5,328 bases of DNA, from positions 1 through 5,328 of the forward strand of contig JAJYKO010000478.1 of assembly GCA_021788565.1 (NCBI GenBank), in the 5' to 3' direction. This DNA comes from Chloroflexota bacterium. Its GTDB lineage: Bacteria > Chloroflexota > UBA6077. Each line of letters starts with the position of its first letter. The stretch's first letter is position 1. Shown piece by piece: positions 1 through 4,847 of this stretch. The position numbers and the translations under genes are program-made. The notes below the pieces were generated by a model. That model had not been told where the DNA came from. It did not search any database and was given only the letters and a program-made list of their open reading frames with translations.

Positions 1-402
1 ATAGGTCGGCTCCCCCTCGGTGTTGAGCCCTCTCGCCAGGGCTCTCCCTCCAAAGCGCTCGCGGGCCTGAAGGTAGCTGAGTGTTCCCACTATGGCGAAG
101 TCGACCTGCCCTGCCCCGACCTCGTCGACCACATTGCCGTCACGAGGTGTGACGTGGAGACGGAAAGCTCGTCCCGTGGCTCGCTCCAGGTAGGCGAGGA
201 GGGGGGCGTACATACGGACGTCCTCCTTGGGCTCGAGGCGACGGTCAAAACCGACGATCAGGGCGCCGTCGTCCGGCTGGACAGGCGCCCTTACCGTGCC
301 GTTCAGGAGGTTTTTCGACAGGCTGACATTGATGCTGGGCTCAGCCGCGCAGCCCGCAAGAAGAAGGGACAGCCCAACGAAAAGGAGGAGGAGCCTGTTC
401 AC
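1..402 (-). CDS. PhnD-like substrate-binding lipoprotein, partial (C-terminus beyond the left edge)
   Basis: Reading leftwards from a GTG at 402-400, the first 134 codons are open to the window edge. The product begins with a lipoprotein signal peptide: MNR, a Leu-rich core, then the lipobox LLAGC with the lipidated Cys at about residue 18. A linker of about 30 residues leads to a PhnD-type fold start. IVGFDRRLEPKEDV, then APLLAYLERATGR, then GAGQVDFAIVGTLSY are typical of the phosphate/phosphite/phosphonate-binding family (Phosphonate-bd type). It would be an extracytoplasmic ligand binder for an ABC transporter or a sensor. The ligand cannot be read from the sequence. PhnD-family members include arsenite sensors of the AioX type, which is suggestive beside an ArsR gene but not evidence. 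No Shine-Dalgarno sequence precedes the GTG, and a -10 box sits so close that the mRNA may be leaderless. Confidence 0.85.
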   Translation of the reverse strand, partial: MNRLLLLFVGLSLLLAGCAAEPSINVSLSKNLLNGTVRAPVQPDDGALIVGFDRRLEPKEDVRMYAPLLAYLERATGRAFRLHVTPRDGNVVDEVGAGQVDFAIVGTLSYLQARERFGGRALARGLNTEGEPTY

Positions 403-418
403 AGGGATTATTGTAGCA
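402..418 (-). promoter_or_regulatory. Extended -10 promoter of the lipoprotein gene, probably giving a leaderless mRNA
   Basis: On the minus strand TGCTACAAT contains an extended -10 (TGN) followed by TACAAT (415 to 410). Seven bases separate it from the GTG at 402, so transcription should begin at or next to the start codon. The matching -35 position is G-rich and poor, which fits an extended -10 promoter. No ribosome-binding site fits in the gap. The leaderless reading is inferred from spacing only. Confidence 0.45.
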
Positions 419-433
419 CAGCACTCTCCGGAG

Positions 434-475
434 CCCCCGGCTCGCCGACGTCACGACGGACCGACGAGCCGGGGG
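434..475. repeat. Perfect 11-bp inverted repeat between divergent promoters
   Basis: CCCCCGGCTCG at 434-444 pairs perfectly with CGAGCCGGGGG at 465-475 around a 20-nt loop that contains the palindrome GACGTC. The right arm ends directly against the TTGACA -35 box of the ArsR-family gene. The left arm lies about 20 bp upstream of the -10 of the divergent lipoprotein gene. It could be an operator for a dimeric regulator, a structural insulator between the two promoters, or a remnant terminator. No T-run follows either arm, so a simple intrinsic terminator is unlikely. Confidence 0.6.
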
Positions 476-503
476 TTGACAGCGGCCGCCGAGATGTGAT
501 ATT
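476..503 (+). promoter_or_regulatory. Sigma-70-type promoter of the ArsR-led operon with possible operator
   Basis: A perfect TTGACA (476-481) is followed after 16 bp by GATATT (498-503), 4/6 to TATAAT. The start site would be near 510, giving a leader of about 40 nt before the GTG at 549. Just downstream, TATG at 504-507 and CATA at 514-517 form a short inverted repeat in an AT-rich patch. ArsR-family operators often overlap the -10/start region in this way, so autoregulation is plausible. The operator assignment is weak. Confidence 0.6.
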
Positions 504-548
504 TATGGTGCTGCATATGTAGCAGAGTTGATTTAGCAGGAGGGACCC

Positions 549-848
549 GTGGAGTTTTCGGCGCTCGTCCTGGCTGAGATCTTTAAGACCCTCGCCGAGC
601 CCACCCGCCTCCAGATCGTGGTGGCGCTCACCCCCGAATGAAAGTGGGTCAATCTCCTCGTGGAGGAGACCGGCTTTCCCCAGCCCCTGGTGTCACACCA
701 CCTGAAGGTGCTGCGGGATCGGGGGATCGTGCGGGCCGAACGGCGGGGGCCGTTCAACTACTATTGCTTGGCGGGCGAGGCGGTCTGGAAGACCGTGGAA
801 GCGTGCAAGGAGCTGGCGGCCTCGCTCGGTGAGGCCGAGCGGGTCTAG
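549..848 (+). CDS. ArsR-family transcriptional regulator with in-frame TGA, probable selenoprotein
   Basis: The GTG at 549 follows AGGAGGG (538-544). The frame runs 99 codons to the TAG at 846-848, with one internal TGA at 639-641 (codon 31). Both sides are ArsR-like. Before the TGA is IFKTLAEPTRLQIVVALTPE (residues 11-30, the first helices of the winged-helix fold). After it is KWVNLLVEETG, then PQPLVSHHLKVLRDRGIV (recognition helix, about 44-61) and the wing RAERRGPFNYYCL. Residue 31 lies where many ArsR proteins have a Cys just before helix 3 (compare the ECNVSEL-like and ELCVCDL metal-site segments), so Sec replacing a metal- or redox-active Cys is reasonable. Other Cys are C73 and C86. 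A SECIS-like hairpin lies just downstream. The alternative is a nonsense mutation, but both halves look under selection and no other damage is seen. It heads the operon and probably represses it. Confidence 0.75.
646..676 (+). promoter_or_regulatory. Candidate bacterial SECIS element downstream of the in-frame TGA
   Basis: TCTCCTC (653-659), loop GTG (660-662) and GAGGAGA (663-669) form a perfect 7-bp stem of 17 nt in total. It starts exactly 11 nt after the TGA, the same spacing and size as the upper stem-loop of the E. coli fdhF SECIS. The loop begins with G followed by U, the bases SelB recognises there. Below a 2x2 internal loop (AA/CC), 646-650 can pair with 672-676 using three G-U wobbles, extending the stem. 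The fdhF bulged U is absent, but it is not universal among bacterial SECIS elements. The stem also encodes LLVEE, so chance complementarity is possible. Confidence 0.65.
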
Positions 849-862
849 CAAAGGAGAAGGCG

Positions 863-1123
863 ATGCCATTCTATGGACCGTGGCTTGGTTGGGAGATATT
901 CCCGATCATCGGGCTGATCTTCATGGTCGTGATGCTGTTCTTCATGTTCGGGTCGAGCGGCCCCTTCGCCTCTCGTAGGTCGGGATGGGGGCCAGGGGAC
1001 GGGCCAGACCGGCAGGCTGGTGGGGGCACGGAAAGGCCCCTGGACATTCTCCAGCGACGATATGCGGCCGGCGAGATCACGAGAGAGCAGTACGAGGAGA
1101 TGCGCCGGGATCTCCTCGCCTGA
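863..1123 (+). CDS. Small membrane protein with C-terminal SHOCT domain
   Basis: The 86-residue product starts 14 nt after the regulator's stop, behind AAAGGAGAAGG, so the two are almost certainly co-transcribed. An aromatic N-terminus (MPFYGPWLGWE) precedes one very hydrophobic helix at about residues 12-30, IFPIIGLIFMVVMLFFMFG. A Gly/Arg-rich linker follows, and the last 29 residues form a SHOCT motif: PLDILQRRYAAGEIT, then REQYEEMRRDL. SHOCT is a short helical domain found at the ends of many small membrane proteins. It is thought to mediate oligomerisation or protein contacts and has no known enzymatic activity. The protein is probably an inner-membrane component with its tail in the cytoplasm. 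Its specific role is unknown, but its place right after a metal-type regulator suggests envelope or metal homeostasis. Confidence 0.85.
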   Translation: MPFYGPWLGWEIFPIIGLIFMVVMLFFMFGSSGPFASRRSGWGPGDGPDRQAGGGTERPLDILQRRYAAGEITREQYEEMRRDLLA

Positions 1124-1142
1124 GGAAGGGAAGGCTATAACC

Positions 1143-1655
1143 ATGATGTGCGGGATGATGAGGCCACGGCCGAACGCGGGAATGCGGCGCGAAGTACCGA
1201 TAGCTCCGGCGTGTTCAGTGGGCATGATGGGAGGCCAGCCCGGCGAGGGCGGGGTAGTGATCGGCTATGCGCTGCCCATGCTACCCGTGGCCTTTGGGCT
1301 GGCCGTCACGGGGACCATGCTGGTGGCCCTCATGACCGGAGTAGCCGCGGGCGGCCGGGTGCCGGCGATTCTGGCCGTGCCGGTCCTGCTGGCGGCCGTT
1401 CTGGCTGTGCTGGTCACCCGCGGCCGCTCAGTGCGCACGCAGGCGCCTCTTGCTCCGGACGAGGGCTTGCGAGCGCGGTACGCACTGGGGGTGATCACCC
1501 GACAGCAGTACCAGGACGCCCTCGTTGAGAGCCTGAAGGACCGATACGTTCGGGGGACCATCGGCCTGGAGGAATATGAGAGGGGCGTCGCCAGGGTGTA
1601 CTCCTGGAAGGGCACGGCAGGCGAGCGCTCGACTACTGGAGGAACAAAGCGATGA
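1143..1655 (+). CDS. Two-helix membrane protein with two tandem SHOCT-like motifs
   Basis: I chose the ATG at 1143 (170 residues) because GAGGAAGGGAAGG lies just upstream and overlaps the previous gene's stop. The same frame is open further left, but only across the SHOCT gene in another phase. The N-terminus is Met/Cys-rich (MMCGMM, with C3 and C24). Hydrophobic segments follow at about residues 38-66 and 73-91. The C-terminal tail carries two copies of the SHOCT pattern: LRARYALGVITRQQYQDAL (109-127) and LKDRYVRGTIGLEEYERGV (131-149). Each reads L..RY..G.I...Y. A basic tail ends the protein. The duplicated motif suggests self-association or pairing with the neighbouring SHOCT protein. I do not recognise a named family for the whole protein. 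Its stop overlaps the next start (ATGA), so translation is probably coupled. Confidence 0.8.
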   Translation: MMCGMMRPRPNAGMRREVPIAPACSVGMMGGQPGEGGVVIGYALPMLPVAFGLAVTGTMLVALMTGVAAGGRVPAILAVPVLLAAVLAVLVTRGRSVRTQAPLAPDEGLRARYALGVITRQQYQDALVESLKDRYVRGTIGLEEYERGVARVYSWKGTAGERSTTGGTKR

Positions 1656-1933
1656 TGGACAAGATGATGGAGATGATGATGGGCCGCATGATGGACAAGA
1701 TGTCCAAAGAGGACATCCAGTCGATGATGGCCGAGATGATGGGCCAGATGTTCGCCGGGATGGAGCTGGCCGACAAGATCGCCTTCATGCAGACGATGAT
1801 GGGGGTCTGCATACCCAGGATCACCGAGGGGCTGGACTCCGCCGAACGAGAGAGGCTGGCCGAGAGCCTGCTGGGCAGGATGGCCGAGGAGATGAAGGCC
1901 GCGCCCAGGACAGCTCAGGGCGAGCAAAGCTGA
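1652..1933 (+). CDS. Methionine-rich small acidic soluble protein
   Basis: The ATG at 1652 overlaps the preceding TGA by ATGA and has TGGAGGA about 10 nt upstream, so coupled translation is likely. The product has 93 residues, 21 of them Met. Sixteen Met fall in the first 37 residues, in MM and MxxMM patterns such as MMDKMMEMMMGRMMDKM. The second half is an ordinary charged helix (ITEGLDSAERERLAESLLGRM). There is one Cys (C53) in MMGVCIP. No signal peptide or membrane helix is visible, so it should be cytoplasmic and mostly helical. Dense thioether clusters are a known way to bind Cu(I), Ag(I) and other soft metals, and Met is also an oxidant sink. Soft-metal buffering is therefore an inference from composition and from the ArsR-led operon, not from a recognised family. 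Confidence 0.85.
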   Translation: MMDKMMEMMMGRMMDKMSKEDIQSMMAEMMGQMFAGMELADKIAFMQTMMGVCIPRITEGLDSAERERLAESLLGRMAEEMKAAPRTAQGEQS

Positions 1934-1943
1934 GGGAGGGGAT

Positions 1944-2651
1944 ATGGAAGAGGGAAACTTCGAGAGACGATGGCAGGGCGGGCCCGAGACCCCCCGCGCC
2001 GATCGGGCGGTCCTGGACCGGCAGCGGGAGCACTGGGACAGGACCTTCGCCGGTCACCCCGAGATGTTCGGTGCAGAGCCTAGCGACCCCGCACGGGCGG
2101 CGGCCGAGCTCTTCCTGGCCGATGGAAAGGTCGATCTCCTTGAGCTCGGGGCCGGCCAGGGGCGAGATACCCTGTACTTCGCCCGCGAGGGGCTGCGGGT
2201 CCGGGCGCTGGACTACACCGAAGAGGCGGTCGAGACGATCCGGACCAGGGCGGATGGCGCCGGCCTGTCCGAGTTCATCTCTGCATCCCGCTACGACGTT
2301 CGGGAGCCTTTGCCATTCGCCGACGAAAGCTTCGATGCCTGCTACTCCCATATGCTCTTCTGCATGGCTCTGACGACTCCCGAGCTCGAACGGCTATCGG
2401 CCGAGGTTCGCCGGGTGCTGCGGCCAGGAGGGCTCTGCGTCTACACCGTGCGCACCACGGCCGATGTCCACTATGGGGCGGGCATAGACCGCGGCGACGA
2501 CATGTACGAGGTTGGCGGCTTTATCGTCCACTTCTTCAGCCGCTCGCTGGTCGAGCGGCTATCGGCGGGCTACGAGCTGCTCGACGTGGTGGAGTTCGAG
2601 GAGGGGACACTCCCACGCCGACTTTTCCGGGTGACCATGAGGAAGGTTTGA
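1944..2651 (+). CDS. Class I SAM-dependent methyltransferase
   Basis: The ATG at 1944 lies 10 nt after the Met-rich gene, behind GAGGGAGGGG, in the same operon. The 235-residue protein has a complete Rossmann methyltransferase core. Motif I is LLELGAGQGRDTLYFA (65-80). The acidic residue at the end of strand 2 is D90 in RALDYTEEAVETI. The motif LPFADESFDACYSHMLF spans 123-139, and VRRVLRPGGLCVYTVR lies at about 155-170. A lead-in helix (RAVLDRQREHWDRTF) and the C-terminal FFSRSLVERLSAGYELLDV strand-helix complete the fold. The ELGAGQGRDT form of motif I resembles methyltransferases of the TehB/small-molecule type, but the substrate cannot be read. C133, C140 and C165 are present without a clear Cys-pair signature, so calling it an arsenite methyltransferase is not justified. 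Its position suggests methylation of a metal(loid), selenium or thiol compound. Confidence 0.9.
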   Translation: MEEGNFERRWQGGPETPRADRAVLDRQREHWDRTFAGHPEMFGAEPSDPARAAAELFLADGKVDLLELGAGQGRDTLYFAREGLRVRALDYTEEAVETIRTRADGAGLSEFISASRYDVREPLPFADESFDACYSHMLFCMALTTPELERLSAEVRRVLRPGGLCVYTVRTTADVHYGAGIDRGDDMYEVGGFIVHFFSRSLVERLSAGYELLDVVEFEEGTLPRRLFRVTMRKV

Positions 2652-2695
2652 GAAAGAAGGTTTGAGAATTAGGATAGGAAGGAGGTGAAATCCAT

Positions 2696-2911
2696 ATGTG
2701 GGGTTACGGTCGTTGGGGACGGTCGGTTCCTGACTATCCGGGCCAGTCTTACGGCCCGCCGCCATGGGCAGGGTTCTGGCAAGGCTGCCCATGCTGGTGG
2801 GGCGCTGGGCCTGGACCAACCCGGTCCGAGCGCAGGGAGGAGTTGGCGTCCGAAAAGAGGGAGTTGGAGGAGCGCCTGGCCGAGATCAACAAGGAGATAG
2901 AGAGGTTCTGA
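2696..2911 (+). CDS. DUF5320-like small protein, aromatic N-terminus and coiled-coil C-terminus
   Basis: The ATG at 2696 has an almost ideal ribosome-binding site, AAGGAGGTGA (2679-2688), 7 nt upstream, pointing to high translation. The 71-residue product starts with a Gly/Trp/Tyr/Pro-rich stretch (MWGYGRWGRSVPDYPGQSYG). It continues through PWAGFWQGCPCWWG with a CPC pair at about residues 31-33, and ends in a charged amphipathic helix (ELASEKRELEERLAEINKEI) predicted to form a coiled coil. This Gly/aromatic head and short coiled-coil tail are typical of DUF5320-type proteins, which are small and of unknown function. It lies 44 nt after the methyltransferase on the same strand and may belong to the operon or use its own signal. 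The CPC pair could bind metal. Neither family nor function is certain. Confidence 0.75.
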   Translation: MWGYGRWGRSVPDYPGQSYGPPPWAGFWQGCPCWWGAGPGPTRSERREELASEKRELEERLAEINKEIERF

Positions 2912-2925
2912 GCACAGCCGGTAAT

Positions 2926-2986
2926 CCCTCCCGCCTTCGCGTTCACCGGAGGCTTTGCCGGATGTGGTCGCGCGGAGGCGGGAGGG
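2926..2986. terminator. Long GC-rich hairpin between convergent genes, possible bidirectional terminator
   Basis: CCCTCCCGCCTTCGCG (2926-2941) pairs with CGCGGAGGCGGGAGGG (2971-2986): 16 pairs, one of them a T-G wobble. The loop contains a second small hairpin, CCGG (2946-2949) with CCGG (2958-2961). It begins 15 nt after the stop of the DUF5320-like gene and lies about 100 nt past the stop of the convergent methyltransferase gene, so it could end transcripts from both sides. No U-run follows on either strand, so an intrinsic terminator is uncertain. An intergenic palindromic repeat is the alternative. Confidence 0.5.
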
Positions 2987-3087
2987 TGGCCAGGCGTCTT
3001 CCCGCAGATCTGGTCAGATTGGACAGTGCCCAGTCCTTTCCCTGTTTCGGGTAGGTTCCGCCTCCCCCGCCTTGAGCTGCCCGTCCC

Positions 3088-3494
3088 TCAACCGTGAGAC
3101 TCATCCCTGTCCCTGGCCACCCCACCCACGATGGGGAAGAGCGAAGATCGGCCCTCCTGCCGCAGTTCTTCGATCTCGAGGCCGGCTGCCTCGATGCTCT
3201 CCGAGGTGCGACGGTTCAGATGGCAGCCGGCGCCCACCCGCTGCCATAGGGGTGTGAGAAGATCCTGTGCCTCCCCGACCAGCCTCCCGTCTGCCCGAAC
3301 GTGCTCCAAGAAGCGAAAGGTGCCGCCTGGCCTCAGGACCCTCTTCACCTCCGCAAGGCTCCGGTCCTGGTCCGTGACTGAGCAGAAGACGAGGGTTGCC
3401 ACAACCGTGTCGAAGGACGCGTCGGGGAAAGGTAGGGCCTCCGCGGCCGCCTGGTGGAGCTCGACCTCCAGTCCCAACCTGTCTGCCCGCTTCC
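3088..3494 (-). pseudogene. C-terminal fragment of METTL7-like methyltransferase, disrupted by insertion
   Basis: This is the 3' part of a class I methyltransferase gene, 135 codons ending at the TGA (3090-3088). It starts abruptly at KRADRLGLEVELHQAAAEAL and has no SAM-binding motif I. It keeps the later motifs: LPFPDASFDTVVATLVFCSV, VKRVLRPGGTFRFLEHVR, then LLTPLWQRVGAGCHLNRRTS. That order, with TLVFCSV, EHV and a Cys before the final segment, matches METTL7-type (thiol S-methyltransferase-like) proteins. Its first half lies at 5187-4917, beyond the inserted element. A GTG at 3522 inside the element could start a short product, but without motif I it would not be a working methyltransferase. 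Joining both parts restores 225 codons in one frame. Confidence 0.85.
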
Positions 3495-3496
3495 TA

Positions 3497-3565
3497 AACT
3501 GAAGCCAAGGCGAAACCCGCACCCATGACGCTCATGACTATGTAATTTCCACTCCGGCTTTGGTT
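3497..3565 (+). repeat. Left 69-bp MITE-like repeat with terminal inverted repeats
   Basis: The repeat starts AACTGAAGCC and ends GGCTTTGGTT. Its two ends are imperfect inverted repeats of about 25 bp, and TA borders both sides (3495-3496 and 3566-3567). It has the same length and orientation as the right copy at 4848-4916. The last 28 bases differ from that copy at only five or six positions, while the central bases (about 26-43) are unrelated. Conserved ends with a diverged core are what transposase-recognition sequences would show. Confidence 0.75.
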
Positions 3566-3633
3566 TAGACGCCTCGCTGGCACAGGGGGCAGTTAGGGCG
3601 CCTGGACGATTGCCGACGGTGCTGTCTGAGGTG

Positions 3634-3674
3634 GGCTTCGCAAGCCGCCCCCGCGTGTGGGATCACCCCCACGC
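3634..3674. other. Two adjacent hairpins upstream of the deacetylase promoter
   Basis: GGCTT (3634-3638) pairs with AAGCC (3642-3646) around CGC. GCGTG (3653-3657) pairs with CACGC (3670-3674), with an inner GGG/CCC extension around ATCA. Both lie inside the mobile element, between its left end repeat and the -35 box of the deacetylase gene. They may insulate the cargo from outside transcription, as an upstream terminator would, but no T-run is present and the role is open. The rest of 3569-3803 shows no credible gene. Confidence 0.4.
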
Positions 3675-3692
3675 CCCACAATGGGCGCGCAC

Positions 3693-3721
3693 TTGACGAT
3701 AAACGCCTAAACCTCTAGGAT
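3693..3721 (+). promoter_or_regulatory. Promoter of the deacetylase gene, inside the mobile element
   Basis: TTGACG (3693-3698) is followed after exactly 17 bp by TAGGAT (3716-3721), matching 5/6 and 4/6 of the sigma-70 consensus. Transcription would begin near 3728, leaving a leader of about 85 nt. The promoter lies within the element, so the cargo gene would be expressed wherever the element lands. Confidence 0.55.
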
Positions 3722-3789
3722 TTACCTGTACTACATCCGTCGCGTACCCGAGTCCCACAGGTGCCCCTGCGTAGCCATCGAGGGGGCGG

Positions 3790-3803
3790 TCCCTCGAGAG
3801 GGA
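3790..3803 (+). promoter_or_regulatory. Ribosome-binding site embedded in a 14-bp palindrome
   Basis: TCCCTCGAGAGGGA is a perfect palindrome whose right half, AGAGGGA, is the likely Shine-Dalgarno sequence. The spacing favours the ATG at 3813 (about 9-10 nt) over the ATG at 3804, which directly abuts the palindrome. If the hairpin forms in the mRNA it would hide the ribosome-binding site and lower translation. That regulatory effect is an inference. Confidence 0.45.
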
Positions 3804-3812
3804 ATGGATGCC

Positions 3813-4730
3813 ATGCGACCCGCGCATGTGCTGTTGACGATCCTCTTCATGCCTCTTCTCGCTATGGCCGGTGCATCGACCGCCTTCGCGGCTTCTCAGG
3901 CAACCGCCACCTCAGAAACCAGCAGCCTCGCCGCAACCTACCCGGCCAAGAGGATCGCTCTCACCTTCGATGACGGGTACAACTCCACGAACGTCAACCG
4001 AGTTCTGGACATCCTGGAGAGCAACCATGTGCCTGCCACCTTCTTCCCCGTGGAGTCGTGGGCTCTTCGGGACCCAGCCACCTTCAGTCGCATCGCTGCC
4101 CGGTTCGAGGTCGGCGACCACACGTTTTCGCATCCGTTCCTGACGCGCCTCTCCGATGCGGCAGTGCGGCGGGAGATCCTGGGCGGGGTCAGCTCACACC
4201 TGTTCCGGCCTCCCTACGGGGACATCAACGCTCGCGTGCGGGCCATCGCTCAGTCGCTGGGGTACCGAGTGGTGATGTGGGACATCGACTCCCGGGACTG
4301 GACCGGCATCCCCGCGGCGAGGGAGGTCGCCAACGTGGTGGGCCACGCAGGCGACGGCAAGATCGTCCTGATGCACATGGGGGACCTGGACACCGTCGAG
4401 GCCTTGCCGGAGATCATCCGCGAGCTGCGGGCCCAAGGATACACTTTCGTCACCGTATCCGAGCTCGGGGGGAAACAGGCGGCTGTGGGGCCCGCTCGTC
4501 CTAACGCGGCCGCGGGTCAAAGTCTGGTTGTTGGCAACACGTATGGGATCGGGGTGTACATCCGTTCCACGGTCGCCAGGAATGCCGAGGTCAGGGCTTG
4601 GCCGGACGGCACAGAACTCAAGCCCACGGGTCAGACGGCCAGCGGCGATGGCTGGAACTGGATAGAGGTCACAGACCCATCAGGATATGTTGGCTGGGTT
4701 CCGTTGCAGTACACAACCCAGGCCCGCTGA
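3813..4730 (+). CDS. Secreted polysaccharide deacetylase (NodB/CE4 type) with C-terminal SH3-like domain
   Basis: From the ATG at 3813 the product has 305 residues (308 from 3804). A Sec signal peptide covers about residues 1-26 (hydrophobic core VLLTILFMPLLAMAG, cleavage near AFA-AS). The NodB domain has all its motifs: TFDDG (51-55, catalytic base and metal Asp), HTFSH (H103 and H107, metal ligands), RPPYG (132-136), WDIDSRDW (156-163) and IVLMH (184-188). The stretch between the His pair and RPPYG is rather short. The last 80 or so residues resemble a bacterial SH3 domain (VYIRSTVARNAEVRAW, then SGYVGWVPLQYT), likely for cell-wall binding. It should be exported and remove N-acetyl groups from peptidoglycan or another GlcNAc polymer, using a divalent metal. 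The gene looks intact. It is the only gene in the inserted element and has its own promoter. Confidence 0.9.
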   Translation: MRPAHVLLTILFMPLLAMAGASTAFAASQATATSETSSLAATYPAKRIALTFDDGYNSTNVNRVLDILESNHVPATFFPVESWALRDPATFSRIAARFEVGDHTFSHPFLTRLSDAAVRREILGGVSSHLFRPPYGDINARVRAIAQSLGYRVVMWDIDSRDWTGIPAAREVANVVGHAGDGKIVLMHMGDLDTVEALPEIIRELRAQGYTFVTVSELGGKQAAVGPARPNAAAGQSLVVGNTYGIGVYIRSTVARNAEVRAWPDGTELKPTGQTASGDGWNWIEVTDPSGYVGWVPLQYTTQAR

Positions 4731-4847
4731 ACCGGCTCTCCATTGCTCGCCGCTGGGATTCGACGAAGGCAACGCATTCCTCTTGTGTGGAGGGGTAGAT
4801 TGCTGATGTCGAGAGAGGCGTGTCAACCACCCGCCTAAGTCCTTCTA

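Noticed and set aside
639..641. The TGA as a simple nonsense mutation in a dead gene
   Set aside because: Not excluded, but less likely: there is no other damage, the operon downstream is intact, the position favours Cys/Sec, and a hairpin of SECIS size and spacing follows.
660..848. The ArsR-like sequence after the TGA as an independent gene starting at the GTG at 660
   Set aside because: It would lack the first helices of the winged-helix fold, has no ribosome-binding site, and its start lies inside the hairpin. The upstream half in the same frame supplies exactly the missing part.
1020..1142. A longer N-terminus for the double-SHOCT protein
   Set aside because: This stretch is the out-of-phase coding sequence of the upstream SHOCT gene. 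The ATG at 1143 has the ribosome-binding site.
1265..1927. A 220-codon minus-strand open frame rich in His and Leu
   Set aside because: It is antisense to the double-SHOCT and Met-rich genes. The His runs are simply the complement of ATG repeats, and it has no ribosome-binding site or recognisable domain.
1944..2651. Naming the methyltransferase as an arsenite methyltransferase (ArsM)
   Set aside because: The conserved ArsM cysteine arrangement is not visible. Only the generic SAM-binding fold is supported.
2648..2675. A promoter (TTGAGA, 16 bp, TAGGAT) for the DUF5320-like gene
   Set aside because: The predicted start near 2682 would cut into the ribosome-binding site at 2679-2688. The -35-like box is part of a local duplication.
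2984..3122. An 11-bp inverted repeat (GGGTGGCCAGG / CCTGGCCACCC) as ends of a small element
   Set aside because: The right arm is inside the coding sequence of the methyltransferase C-terminus, no target duplication is seen, and the left arm overlaps the larger hairpin. It is probably coincidence.
3569..3690. A short minus-strand frame ending with NCPLCQRGV, resembling a zinc ribbon
   Set aside because: It is only about 35 codons from any start, has no ribosome-binding site, and overlaps two hairpins. The CxxC is probably chance in GC-rich DNA.
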